A stretch of 53,151 nucleotides of DNA, from the NCBI GenBank assembly GCA_001563335.1, contig LRSL01000037.1, positions 1 through 53,151 on the forward strand, given 5' to 3'. A program made the position numbers and the translations under genes. Position 1 is the stretch's first letter. Each line of letters starts with the position of its first letter. Below the pieces are notes generated by a model. That model ran no database searches. It saw only the letters and a program-made list of their open reading frames with translations, and had not been told where the DNA came from. Source of the stretch: Candidatus Thorarchaeota archaeon SMTZ1-45. GTDB taxonomy: Archaea > Asgardarchaeota > Thorarchaeia > Thorarchaeales > Thorarchaeaceae. Below are positions 25,751 through 34,231 of this stretch, one piece after another.

Positions 25751-26209
25751 TCAGACTACTGACTCAACTTTTTTGAGAAACTGAACAACTTCAAGAAGGC
25801 CCTCAATCCTCAAAGCATCATTATATAGTGCTTCAATAGCTATAGGCTTCAAGTCTTCATTTCTAAGATATGTGTGTATAGCTGGTCGCAGGACTTTCTC
25901 CAGATATTTGGATCTGAGTTTCTCTAATATGCGAATAAACTCATTATCAAGCTGTCCTGATTCAACTACACTTCTTAGTTTAGTGTGAAATCTCTCATAA
26001 TCTTCAAGACTTGTCAGTCCAGAATTAGCTTCTTTTAGAGTCTGTTTTGTCAATTCAACAGTAATTGTTGTCGCTTTATCATAGTTTCTAACTGCTAGAT
26101 ATTTCGTTTCAGAACATCGATCAAGAAATGGTCTATTCCTCTCTGATGCAAGGGTGAATAGATTACCCAACCGTTCTAGCTCTTTTGGCGCTGGCATTAG
26201 CCTAACCAT
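25751..26209 (-). CDS. Unrecognised all-helical protein of 152 residues
   Basis: No family recognised. The sequence is almost entirely amphipathic helices (PKELERLGNLFTLASERN, YDKATTITVELTKQTLKE, LDNEFIRILEKLRSKYLE) with no glycine-rich loop, cysteine cluster or membrane segment. This suggests a small helical bundle or an adaptor. It is convergent with the coiled-coil gene, eight bases apart, and divergent from the radical SAM gene. The start may be Met1 (26209) or Met5. Nothing in the sequence fixes its role. Confidence 0.6.
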   Translation of the reverse strand: MVRLMPAPKELERLGNLFTLASERNRPFLDRCSETKYLAVRNYDKATTITVELTKQTLKEANSGLTSLEDYERFHTKLRSVVESGQLDNEFIRILEKLRSKYLEKVLRPAIHTYLRNEDLKPIAIEALYNDALRIEGLLEVVQFLKKVESVV

Positions 26210-26304
26210 TTACAATTTCATAATGTATCCTTTTAATAATGATTACTAGGTATGTTAGACTGCACCGTAAGAGGCATAAGAACCAAATTTGATTGCATCT
26301 TGAG

Positions 26305-27351
26305 ATGAGAGAAGCTGCACTTTATTCCAACCTGAAGAACGGAATCCGCTGTGATCTTTGTGCACGACGATGTGTGATTCACGATGATGAAACAGGTTTT
26401 TGTCGAGTTCGAACTGCAAAAGATGGCAAATTATACTCAATTGTCTATGGACTTATAGACGGTATGGCTGCTGATCCAATTGAAAAAAAGCCCCTCTTTC
26501 ATTTTGCACCGGGTAGTAGTACTTTTTCAATTAGTACCTCTTCGTGCAATTTTAGATGCCAGTTCTGTTTGAACTATCACTCAGCACATCGAGAAACCCC
26601 GGTTGGTCAACAACTCACCCCTCAGGACATTGTGTCTCTCGCCCAGAAATATGGTTGCGGTGGAATAACATATACTTACACAGAACCTACAGTGTTCATT
26701 GAATTGGCACATGATACAGCAGAGATAGCTCACAATAAAGGTATGTTCAACACTTTCGTCACAAATGGCTATATGACTCGTGAGGCTATTGACTACATTG
26801 CTCCCTATCTAGATGCAGCGTCTATCAACTTCAAGGGGAGTGCCAATAAGAAGTTCTACAAGGAACTAATGTCTGTCCCAAAGGTTGAACCGATTTTCGA
26901 TGCTATGCTAAGAATGAAGGAAAAAGGTATCTTCATTGAAATTACTAATTTGATAATACCTAAGGTCGGAGACTCTTTGGAGGATTCCAGTACTCTTGCA
27001 AGGTGGGTTGTGAATAATCTTGGTGAGAAAACACAATTTCATCTAACAGCATTCTCTCCAACCTATAAGATGACTCATCTCCCTCGTACATCTGCAGCAA
27101 CCCTTGAAGCTCATATCAATGTAGCAAAAGATGCTGGGCTTGTTTATGTATATTCGGGCAATATCGCTGGTCATGACTATGAAAACACATACTGTCCTGA
27201 TTGTGGGTATAGAGCAGTCGAGCGTTATTCGGTTTATCTCAGTAAAAACAACTTAAATGAGGAAGGTCTCTGTCCAAAATGCAAGACTGATTTGAATATC
27301 GCTGGAGTCAAATGGATGGTTCTAGGAAAGGGGCAATTCAAGCTTTTTTGA
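26305..27351 (+). CDS. AmmeMemoRadiSam-type radical SAM enzyme (PFL-activase-like)
   Basis: About 348 residues from the ATG at 26305 (a TTG four codons upstream is also open). An N-terminal cysteine set (Cys16, 19, 23, 33) in RCDLCARRC and GFC precedes the radical SAM cluster CNFRCQFC (Cys81, 85, 88). GGITYTYTEPTVFIE and SINFKG follow, then a C-terminal CPDCG and CPKC zinc-ribbon-like pair. This layout is that of the radical SAM member of the archaeal AmmeMemoRadiSam group (COG1180). The Memo and AMMECR1 partners are not in the window. The chemistry is unknown; the related activases generate glycyl radicals. It is followed after four bases by a DUF2797 gene. Confidence 0.88.
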   Translation: MREAALYSNLKNGIRCDLCARRCVIHDDETGFCRVRTAKDGKLYSIVYGLIDGMAADPIEKKPLFHFAPGSSTFSISTSSCNFRCQFCLNYHSAHRETPVGQQLTPQDIVSLAQKYGCGGITYTYTEPTVFIELAHDTAEIAHNKGMFNTFVTNGYMTREAIDYIAPYLDAASINFKGSANKKFYKELMSVPKVEPIFDAMLRMKEKGIFIEITNLIIPKVGDSLEDSSTLARWVVNNLGEKTQFHLTAFSPTYKMTHLPRTSAATLEAHINVAKDAGLVYVYSGNIAGHDYENTYCPDCGYRAVERYSVYLSKNNLNEEGLCPKCKTDLNIAGVKWMVLGKGQFKLF

Positions 27352-27355
27352 GGGA

Positions 27356-28255
27356 ATGAATTTGTTAATAGTAGATGTTGCTTGGAGAGAATTGGATGAT
27401 TCAACCTATGAATCTGGACTTCAAGTCTGGAGAGAGGGAGTGGAAACACTCGACTTTCTACCAGTACCTCCTGGAAAGCATCTTAATTGGTCATTCAGAG
27501 GTCCCAAACATTGTATTGGTAGTGTAGACGCATCAGGTAAGTATGTAAAGTGTCCTGAGAACTCCACCATTCTTCGTCAGGGAATGCGTTGCGGTCCTTG
27601 TGCTGCTATAGATTTCTATGATCCTTGTATCCGCTGTGATGGCCGAAACTGCCTAGCTACTGAAGCAAGAAAGACACAATGTGACATGTCAGATTATGCA
27701 TTGTATATTGTTGTTTTCAGTGACTTAACACTAAAGGTGGGAGTTTCATCAATGAAGAGAGTACGACTTCGATGGATTGAGCAGGGTGCTGATTTTGGAG
27801 GAATAATAAAAACCATCACCGGAGGACGTAAAGCAAGACGCTTAGAAGATCGAATTGGCAAACGTACAGATGTAACTAAGATGGTTAGAAGTGAGAGGAA
27901 AATTAGGAGCCTTCAAGATAGTCTTGGTATCGAAACCGCTCAAAAAATCGTTGATGACTTCATAGTTGGAGTTACAAGCATCGAATTAGGAACTAAGGTA
28001 AAACTGGAAGACCTATCTAAGTATTATTCATTTCCTTCACTAGATGTTAAACCAATACCTTGGAGGCAAAGATCTGACCCAATTGACCAACGCCCACTTG
28101 TCGGTGATGTTGTTGGAATGAAAGGATCACTCCTTCTAACTAGCATTGGCAGTTCATTTATAGTCACAGATTTGAAACAAGTTATTGGGTATAGCTTGGA
28201 TGGTGATGCAGATATTACCATGGTAACACAGAGTGGGCTCATGGATTTCTTCTAA
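27356..28255 (+). CDS. DUF2797 protein
   Basis: 299 residues. A cysteine-rich block (KCPENSTILRQGMRCGPC, then DPCIRCDGRNC) resembles a treble-clef zinc site. It is followed by LYIVVFSDLTLKVGVSS and a basic helix-rich region (RVRLRWIEQG, ITGGRKARRLEDRIGK), the layout of DUF2797 proteins, whose VGVTS-like segment recalls a GIY-YIG-type nuclease core. The catalytic residues of GIY-YIG are not obvious here. The start lies four bases after the radical SAM stop, so the two are probably co-translated. Function unknown. Confidence 0.7.
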   Translation: MNLLIVDVAWRELDDSTYESGLQVWREGVETLDFLPVPPGKHLNWSFRGPKHCIGSVDASGKYVKCPENSTILRQGMRCGPCAAIDFYDPCIRCDGRNCLATEARKTQCDMSDYALYIVVFSDLTLKVGVSSMKRVRLRWIEQGADFGGIIKTITGGRKARRLEDRIGKRTDVTKMVRSERKIRSLQDSLGIETAQKIVDDFIVGVTSIELGTKVKLEDLSKYYSFPSLDVKPIPWRQRSDPIDQRPLVGDVVGMKGSLLLTSIGSSFIVTDLKQVIGYSLDGDADITMVTQSGLMDFF

Positions 28256-28290
28256 CAACCTTATTTAGGGTAGCAGTCAGTCGATAATTT

Positions 28291-29166
28291 GTGAACGCAA
28301 CAGCTGTGACAAAAGCGGAAGTCCGCTATCTCTCTCTTGTTAGAAAAGAAGGGGGAGAACCAATTATTGGCATTCCATATAGACCTATGTCTGTTGACCC
28401 AGACTTAGTCGCCAGTTTCGTTCTAGCAGTTATTATTTTTGAGAATAGACAGCTGAAGACATTTGTGAAAGAGGGCTATGTAGTTGTTATTGAAGAAGGT
28501 GCGTATGTTGTAGGTCTCCTCATTGTTGACAAAGTTGATGACGATGAACCATATCGCCAAAATCTAATCAAAATCGTTGAAAAATTCGAAGCGAATTATG
28601 AGTCATTACTTACATCATGGAAAGGCGATATTCGACCATTCCGTGAATATGCTTTGGATATTCTTCAAGTATATCCATACAGAACCTTTGACCTGAAAAT
28701 GATTCCTCGATTGGTAAGTAAATCAGAAGCCACTCCTGATTATCAGGCAATCATCCCATGGAGTGTAGGAACGACTGATGAAAAGCTTCAGACTGTTCTT
28801 GGTTATATCAACGGAAAACGTACTATTGAGGAAATAATGCAACAGTCAGAATTTGAAGACTCTGAGATTATGGCAATAATGTCAATGCTTGATAAATACA
28901 AATGGATTACACTGATACGACGTCTTGAGGATAATTCAATCCTTATCAAAATTAATGATCCGCCTATGGTCTTACTTGGCGTTTATGGTGATCAACTGAC
29001 CAAACTTGTTGAGTTATGTGATGGCACAAGAACATTATCTGAAATTTGTGAGCTTTTGCCATTCAACATGGAAGCTGTTAAGACAGTGGCAAATCGTCTA
29101 ATTGATGCAGGCGTGTTGAGTTATGTGGATACTTCCTCAATAGTAGAAAGAAAAATGGAGGTCTAA
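28291..29166 (+). CDS. Longin/roadblock-like domain with C-terminal winged helices, copy 1
   Basis: 291 residues. The first 120 form a small alpha/beta domain (VRYLSLVRKEGGEPIIGIPY, DPDLVASFVLAVIIF, VVVIEEGAYVVGLLIVD) with the strand-helix order of longin-like proteins. In Asgard archaea such domains often partner small GTPases. Two related winged-helix-like segments follow (TTDEKLQTVLGYINGKRTI and LTKLVELCDGTRTLSEICE). The downstream gene repeats the same architecture. The start is GTG at 28291 with only a weak SD (AGGG about 20 bases upstream). No membrane segment. A sensor or adaptor that binds a GTPase or DNA is a reasonable guess. Confidence 0.65.
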   Translation: MNATAVTKAEVRYLSLVRKEGGEPIIGIPYRPMSVDPDLVASFVLAVIIFENRQLKTFVKEGYVVVIEEGAYVVGLLIVDKVDDDEPYRQNLIKIVEKFEANYESLLTSWKGDIRPFREYALDILQVYPYRTFDLKMIPRLVSKSEATPDYQAIIPWSVGTTDEKLQTVLGYINGKRTIEEIMQQSEFEDSEIMAIMSMLDKYKWITLIRRLEDNSILIKINDPPMVLLGVYGDQLTKLVELCDGTRTLSEICELLPFNMEAVKTVANRLIDAGVLSYVDTSSIVERKMEV

Positions 29167-29170
29167 GAAT

Positions 29171-29998
29171 TTGGCTTTGGATGTTTCGAAAGTACGGTAT
29201 ATCTCCCTTATCCGTATGGAGGGTGGTGAATCCGTACTAAACATACCTTATGCCGAGCTCACGGTTGACCCTGATCTGATAGCTGGATTTGTAACAGCAG
29301 TCATCATATTTGCCAAGACTCCTATTAGAACTATTAGGAAAGCTGCTTATGATATTCTTATCGAGGTGGGGGAAACTGTGTTAGTCTTACTCGTTGTGGA
29401 CCCAGTTCCTGACGAAGTTCCATACCGGGAAAAGTTGAAACGTATCCTCGTACTTGTGGAAAGTGAACATGGAGATAAGCTGAAACATTTCGAGGGAGAT
29501 ATTCGACGCTTCAGAGAATTTGCATTAGACATCGTGAAAGAGTTCCCATTCTCATCTGTTGACTTGGATCTTGTTCCTATTATGAAAGAGAAAGGTGTTC
29601 GAATTCCTTTCAGAGTTGGATCTGTCGACCATGATCTCGAACAGATTGAATCTTTCATTAATGGAAAGCGTACTGTGGCTGAAATCATGGACCTCATTGG
29701 ATTTTCCGATGACAAAGCCCTAGCATTAATTTCAATACTTGATAGATATCAATGGATTGATTTCAAAACACGTCTTACAGACGATGATATTCTTGTCCGA
29801 GGGCACTGTCCTGAGATGAAACTTGGAATTCTAAAATCTCAGTATGGAAAGCCACTAGAAGATATCCTTGAGAAATTTGACGGCACAATGAAAATCAAGG
29901 ATGTAGCTGAATCACTTCCGTATGACCAACGTGCGTTATGGTTCTTAATCAACAAGCTTGTAGAGGTTGGGTGTCTCTCTGTAAAGAAATCTCGCTAA
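29171..29998 (+). CDS. Longin/roadblock-like domain with C-terminal winged helices, copy 2
   Basis: 275 residues, collinear with the preceding gene: KVRYISLIRMEGGESVLNIPY, DPDLIAGFVTAVIIF and ETVLVLLVVDPVPDEVPYR in the N-terminal domain, then GSVDHDLEQIESFINGKRTV and LEDILEKFDGTMKIKDVAE in the two winged-helix parts. The TTG start at 29171 has a strong GGAGGT SD lying inside the last codons of copy 1, so translation is coupled. The pair probably forms a heterodimer, since longin and roadblock domains usually dimerise. It overlaps the end of the convergent NifB-like gene by four bases. Ligand and partner unknown. Confidence 0.65.
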   Translation: MALDVSKVRYISLIRMEGGESVLNIPYAELTVDPDLIAGFVTAVIIFAKTPIRTIRKAAYDILIEVGETVLVLLVVDPVPDEVPYREKLKRILVLVESEHGDKLKHFEGDIRRFREFALDIVKEFPFSSVDLDLVPIMKEKGVRIPFRVGSVDHDLEQIESFINGKRTVAEIMDLIGFSDDKALALISILDRYQWIDFKTRLTDDDILVRGHCPEMKLGILKSQYGKPLEDILEKFDGTMKIKDVAESLPYDQRALWFLINKLVEVGCLSVKKSR

Positions 29999-30825
29999 AG
30001 TATTGTGTCACATCCAGGGATACCTACAACATCACTTCTGCACTGCTTGCAATGAGTGAACTGATTGATGTAAACAGATGCCTCTTTTCGAATCTCTTGG
30101 AGCTCCTGATGGGACGGTTTTCGATATTTTATGAATTTGTCATTCGGAAAGAGTGGTACTATATTGTGCAATGTTGCACCTAGCTTAGAAATAATGCATG
30201 CCAATGGCACAATGTCCTTCATATTAAGCTCTGGAATTAGAATTGAATTTACTTTGACAAAAATTCCTGCGTTAGCTGCTTTAGATATGCCCCTCAATTG
30301 TGCCTTGACAATTTTTAACCCCATCTCTTCATTTCTAAGAATAGAATCCTTAAATCGTGCCCACTCATAGATCTTAGATGCTGTTGAAAAGTTAGTAGTA
30401 CTCATGGAAACCGTAATCGTATCTACATTTATTTCTCTCAACCACTTAATCTTGTCTTCCAATAAAAGCCCATTAGTACTCAAACACATAGCTATGTCCT
30501 GATGTTCTCTTCTTATAATCTCAAGAGTTTCAAATGTTTCTGGATTTGCAAGAGGTTCGCCTGGTCCGGAAACAGCAACAAGCCTAAGATTTGGGTTCTT
30601 CTGAATTTCGACTCGTGTTCTTTTTATAGCATCTTCAGGGGTCATTATTTGAGCGGAGAATCCTGGTTTTGAGGTATGACATGAATTACCAACTGAATGT
30701 GAGCAAAATGCACATTTAACATTACAAACTGAGGCTACGGGCAGATGGATTCTATGCCAGAGTGAATCACGATTTGTAGCATAGCAGGGATGGTGATTAA
30801 AGGGATATCTGACAGAAATTACCAT
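29995..30825 (-). CDS. NifB-like radical SAM protein
   Basis: 276 residues. It has HHPC (11-14), HLPVASVCNVKCAFC with Cys34, Cys38 and Cys41 for the SAM cluster, a further Cys49 and SKPGF. SGPGEPLANPETF follows at 86-98. Near the end, CKQCR (Cys259, Cys262) leads into SDVVGIPGCDT. Each block has its counterpart in NifB, whose core reads HPC, CNxxCxYC, SRPGV, AGPGDPLA and CxxCRADAVG. NifB fuses two 4Fe-4S clusters with carbide insertion to make the nitrogenase cofactor precursor. No other nif gene is in the window, and the carrier NifX-like domain is absent, as in some archaeal NifB. It lies three bases after a roadblock gene. It could be a true NifB or a related enzyme with a new role. Confidence 0.75.
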   Translation of the reverse strand: MVISVRYPFNHHPCYATNRDSLWHRIHLPVASVCNVKCAFCSHSVGNSCHTSKPGFSAQIMTPEDAIKRTRVEIQKNPNLRLVAVSGPGEPLANPETFETLEIIRREHQDIAMCLSTNGLLLEDKIKWLREINVDTITVSMSTTNFSTASKIYEWARFKDSILRNEEMGLKIVKAQLRGISKAANAGIFVKVNSILIPELNMKDIVPLACIISKLGATLHNIVPLFPNDKFIKYRKPSHQELQEIRKEASVYINQFTHCKQCRSDVVGIPGCDTIL

Positions 30826-30828
30826 TTT

Positions 30829-31221
30829 TCATAGCGCCTTATGGAGTATCTTCCTTGCTTCTCTAGCTGTCTTTTTAGCGTCACTGAAAATCAACCCAAG
30901 TTTGGCATTTTCTGGAGCTGTGATAGTAAGAAGATAATCAGCTGAGATTGAAATCACAAGTGTTGTTCCAAGATCTCCTTGAATTATGATGGACTTGAGT
31001 TCACCTTGTCTGAGTGCTTTGACAGTTTGATCTCCAGCTGCATGGATGGCTGCAACGATAGCTGCAACTGAAGCCTCCTCAGTTCCTCCATGAAATCTAC
31101 TTGCAAATGGAAGGCCTTCGATGGAAAACACAGCAGCACCAAGAATAGGTGACTTGTTTGTGAGTTCCTTTAGGAGATCACTAAGGGTTTCCTGTATTTT
31201 CATAACTTGTTGGTCCTCCAA
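30829..31221 (-). CDS. Roadblock/LC7-domain protein
   Basis: 130 residues, a single roadblock domain: VMKIQETLSDLLKELTNKSP, GAAVFSIEGLPFASRF, EEASVAAIVAAIHAAGDQTV and SIIIQGDLGTTLVISISADYLLTI, ending in a helix. Roadblock proteins dimerise and act as partners or GAP subunits of small Ras-like GTPases; Asgard genomes hold many. The start is a TTG with GGGAGAG about eight bases ahead; an ATG six codons in is an alternative. It lies directly upstream of the NifB-like gene. No GTPase gene is in the window. Confidence 0.88.
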   Translation of the reverse strand: MEDQQVMKIQETLSDLLKELTNKSPILGAAVFSIEGLPFASRFHGGTEEASVAAIVAAIHAAGDQTVKALRQGELKSIIIQGDLGTTLVISISADYLLTITAPENAKLGLIFSDAKKTAREARKILHKAL

Positions 31222-31340
31222 GTTTATCTCTCCCTTTCAATAGAATACAACCCATTTGCAAACAGGGTCTTATTGATTTTTGACTTAACGTATTGATAAA
31301 GCTTGGGAGTTAACAATAAACTATCAATGAATCATAAAAT

Positions 31341-32345
31341 TCACTCAATTAATCTTACAGACGTCACTTTGTCACTATGAAGTGATGCTGTAGGAAGTTT
31401 CATGACCCTCAGAACATTGTCTGCTTCCTCATCAAGACCTGCACTTTTCAAAAGGTCGATGAACTCAAAGCCAGTTGTGATAATCAATCCCTTGACAGGT
31501 TTTCCTATCTTCATGGATTCTAGGAGTTCTTCTACTGACCATATTCTACACCTCATATCAAGGTCACTTTGCTTCTCAAGATGAGTGATGCCTTTCCTTG
31601 CTATCCCTCTATTCTCTCTTTGTTCGATGGTATAAGCACGACGTCTATTGATTCGCTTCAACCTCGATAATCCATTATTGATAACATCCTTTGAGCTAAC
31701 CATTTTTCCATACAAGTCTTTGACACTTTTTGTTGTACTAGTGACTAACCATGCAGTCCCATAAATTGCTTGGTAACGCATTCCTTTGAGCACTTCAGAT
31801 TCACTGAGGAGTGTTATGGACCTGTATCCTTTGTACTCAACTGATATTAACCAGTTCTGGTCTTTGTTCTCAACTATGAGATCTGGTGTAAGACCTTCAC
31901 CTGTTGATGGAACACTTGTCGTGACACCAGGAAATAGGCGCATGATAAGTGCTTGAAATGCCTCATGGAATATATTGTGTCTTAGATTCCTTGCTTCCTG
32001 AGGATGTCGTAGTCCAGCCTCACGGTATAGTACTGGCATCTCTGCTTTCTTGCCAGTCTTCGCCTTGACTTCGCTCTTGGTTGTCAACCTCCCCTTTGCA
32101 TAATTCTGTTTAACAAGAATTATTGCAGCTTCGTTACTGATAAGTTCAAAGACTATCTTACCTAAATCTGACTCTTTCTCCTCTGGATTCTTAGCGATTC
32201 GTCGTTTTGCTTCAGTATATGCCCAATCAATGACACTCTGAGCTTCTTCACCAAGTATTGAGGTGATTGAGTTCAATTTGTCATTCAGTGTGTATCTTCT
32301 TACGTATTTTTTCAGTGCTGTTCCAATGATCAATTTTCTAGACAA
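31341..32345 (-). CDS. Putative PD-(D/E)XK nuclease
   Basis: 334 residues of no named family I can recall. In the middle, GEGLTPDLIVENKDQN is followed by WLISVEYKGY. This gives Asp155 and the Glu170-x-Lys172 pair of a PD-(D/E)XK core, preceded by a helix with Glu128. The N-terminal third is helical and basic. A charged central region (LKRINRRRAYTIEQREN) and an alpha/beta tail that might bind DNA follow. The start is a TTG at 32345, 24 bases after the coiled-coil stop. It belongs to a minus-strand run with topoisomerase VI, which makes a DNA-processing role likely. The nuclease call rests on the core residues only. Confidence 0.55.
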   Translation of the reverse strand: MSRKLIIGTALKKYVRRYTLNDKLNSITSILGEEAQSVIDWAYTEAKRRIAKNPEEKESDLGKIVFELISNEAAIILVKQNYAKGRLTTKSEVKAKTGKKAEMPVLYREAGLRHPQEARNLRHNIFHEAFQALIMRLFPGVTTSVPSTGEGLTPDLIVENKDQNWLISVEYKGYRSITLLSESEVLKGMRYQAIYGTAWLVTSTTKSVKDLYGKMVSSKDVINNGLSRLKRINRRRAYTIEQRENRGIARKGITHLEKQSDLDMRCRIWSVEELLESMKIGKPVKGLIITTGFEFIDLLKSAGLDEEADNVLRVMKLPTASLHSDKVTSVRLIE

Positions 32346-32369
32346 TAGGTATCTCTCTCTTCGCTCAGG

Positions 32370-33050
32370 TCACTTAGCTCTTCTAAGGATGTCCCTTGTG
32401 AGCTCTACCTCTTGGGTATTCTCATCATAGGATACTAAATCTGCTGCAGCTAAATCATGTACAGCTTTGAGAACAGCTGCTGGTTGAATTCCAGTACTTG
32501 ATGTTATGTTCTTCCTTGTTATAGAAGTCTTTACATCGTGTAGAGTGTATAATATTCTGGCATGAGGTTTTCCATAGAAAACGGTCTCGATGAGTGTTAT
32601 GTAAATAGCCAAAAGATCACTAACATCCACCTTTTCCTGTAAGGCTTCTTTTTCAGCTGATGCTTCCCTATAGAGTTCTGAAACTCTTGAAAGCTGCTCA
32701 TTGATTTCATCCATCTCTTTTCGAAGTTCATCTCTCTCTCTTCGAAGCGTTTCTTCCGCCTCGCTTTTGGACGCCTCTGCCTCCTCTGCTTTGGCACTTA
32801 ATTCTCCAATCTCTTCCTTTACAGTTGCAAGATCAGCTTTGGCTTTATCTCTGTCTTTCTCAGCTTTCTCAAGCTTAGTGGTGAGCTCCTTGATTTGTTC
32901 TTCAAGAGCCAGAGCACGTTCCTCAGCCTCCTTTCTTGCTGTCTTAATTTCGTCTGCTTCACTGCTTAGGCTCTCTCGTTCATCCATCAGTTTTACGATG
33001 GAGTCCTTAAACTCATCCAATAGTTCAAGCATCTTTTCCCTATCGGTCAT
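32370..33050 (-). CDS. Coiled-coil protein with C-terminal winged helix
   Basis: 226 residues. Residues 5-145 are a continuous, highly charged coiled coil. The last 80 (LLAIYITLIETVFYGKPHA, TSITRKNITSSTGIQPAAV, LKAVHDLAAADLVSYDENT) form a winged helix-turn-helix. It resembles the larger protein at 24303-25742 in layout. It follows topoisomerase VI A by 35 bases and precedes the nuclease candidate. A role as a DNA-bound adaptor or regulator for these two is possible. The negative charge of the coil argues against direct DNA wrapping. Confidence 0.72.
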   Translation of the reverse strand: MTDREKMLELLDEFKDSIVKLMDERESLSSEADEIKTARKEAEERALALEEQIKELTTKLEKAEKDRDKAKADLATVKEEIGELSAKAEEAEASKSEAEETLRRERDELRKEMDEINEQLSRVSELYREASAEKEALQEKVDVSDLLAIYITLIETVFYGKPHARILYTLHDVKTSITRKNITSSTGIQPAAVLKAVHDLAAADLVSYDENTQEVELTRDILRRAK

Positions 33051-33085
33051 TAGATACTCCTCACTTGCAGTGAGCGCAACCTGCT

Positions 33086-34231
33086 TTATATCAGTTTCAC
33101 ATCATACTCATTTGACTTTGTTTTTAGATATTTAATATACATCTTCTTCAGTTCAACGAGAGGGTATCCAAATGCTTTGAAAGCCTCAAGTTCTCCCTTC
33201 TTCCTTCTTTTCAAGATGGATTCATTTTGCTTGTTCAGATAGGGATCTTGACTTAATGAAGGGATGTTTCTGTTTTGCTGAGCACATTTTATGTCTGCTT
33301 TTGTCATTGACTCTAATGTGTGCTCGATTCTAGAAAGCATGCTATTTCTTCCCCAGAAATCCTCTGTCGAAAGACCTGCATATTTTGCCTGTGGAGTTGC
33401 GAGCCCTTGAATATTTGCAAGTTCAATTGAATTGTTCTTGATTGTAGAGAAAATTCTCAGAGACCATGGACTCATATCAACCAGGACGAGAACTGGTACT
33501 TCATTATCTGCTAAGCGTCTTATCCATGCTCTCATATTTCTACCAGGTTGTCCAAAAAGAGCCCCTATACCAATTCTAAGGCGCTCTGCTAAACCAAGTT
33601 CGATTAGATTCCTTGCCATAGCCTCTTTCTCAACAAACAAAGCTGCATCCACGTTTATGTCATGAATTTCAACATCAAATGGTCTTGATGAGATGAACCA
33701 TCCATATTCACCTGCAGAATTACAGTTCAATCTCTTCCCAGATAAATCTGATAGAGTCACATCTCCATAGAATGTTCCTTTTGGTGAACTCACAACACCA
33801 AATTCTTCTCGAGGAATAGATGCTCCTCCTTGTCTTATGATCCTCTCACAAAGGTGGATCAACCTATTAGTTTCTGATTGGTTTGAAATCTTCATGACTT
33901 TTTGTACATGCTTAACTTTGTGCAAATAGTAAAAATCTCTCAAACTCATCGAGAGTCCCTGTTCTAGATGCTCTTTAAACTGAGTAAGTCCATAGACAAG
34001 ACTAGCTATTGTCTTCGCACTTTCAACTTTTCGACCGTCTATGAATGAAGCATTATCGTCAACTGGTATGTATCCCCTTGTTTCATTATAATTGACATTC
34101 TTCTTAGATGAACCGAAATAACCAATTTCAGGAAACTCACCATCATCTATCGTTTCAGCAATCGTTTCCAAAACATTATCAATCAGACTCAGAACCTTGG
34201 TATTTGCTGTATTCATTGAGGTATCATTCAT
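33086..34231 (-). CDS. top6A: DNA topoisomerase VI subunit A (Spo11-like), divergent Toprim
   Basis: 381 residues. SLRDFYY (97-102 region) carries the catalytic tyrosine, by alignment with Spo11 the second of the two (Tyr102). NSAGEYGWFI, VEKEAMARNLIELG (Glu201 for metal), GQPGRNMRAWIRRL and LATPQAKYAGLSTEDFWG follow the subunit A pattern. The Toprim DxDPYG motif is changed to DMSPWS (252-257): the first Asp stays, the second is Ser and the glycine is lost. Subunit A cleaves both strands with a 5' phosphotyrosine link. The altered site may weaken metal binding or reflect a lineage-specific variant. It overlaps the B gene by eight bases, the normal archaeal operon order. Confidence 0.88.
   Translation of the reverse strand: MNDTSMNTANTKVLSLIDNVLETIAETIDDGEFPEIGYFGSSKKNVNYNETRGYIPVDDNASFIDGRKVESAKTIASLVYGLTQFKEHLEQGLSMSLRDFYYLHKVKHVQKVMKISNQSETNRLIHLCERIIRQGGASIPREEFGVVSSPKGTFYGDVTLSDLSGKRLNCNSAGEYGWFISSRPFDVEIHDINVDAALFVEKEAMARNLIELGLAERLRIGIGALFGQPGRNMRAWIRRLADNEVPVLVLVDMSPWSLRIFSTIKNNSIELANIQGLATPQAKYAGLSTEDFWGRNSMLSRIEHTLESMTKADIKCAQQNRNIPSLSQDPYLNKQNESILKRRKKGELEAFKAFGYPLVELKKMYIKYLKTKSNEYDVKLI

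Noticed and set aside
32701..33135. Open frame of 144 codons on the plus strand, serine-rich
   Set aside because: It is the antisense of the coiled-coil gene; the Ser/Leu-rich translation is what a charged coiled coil gives on the opposite strand.
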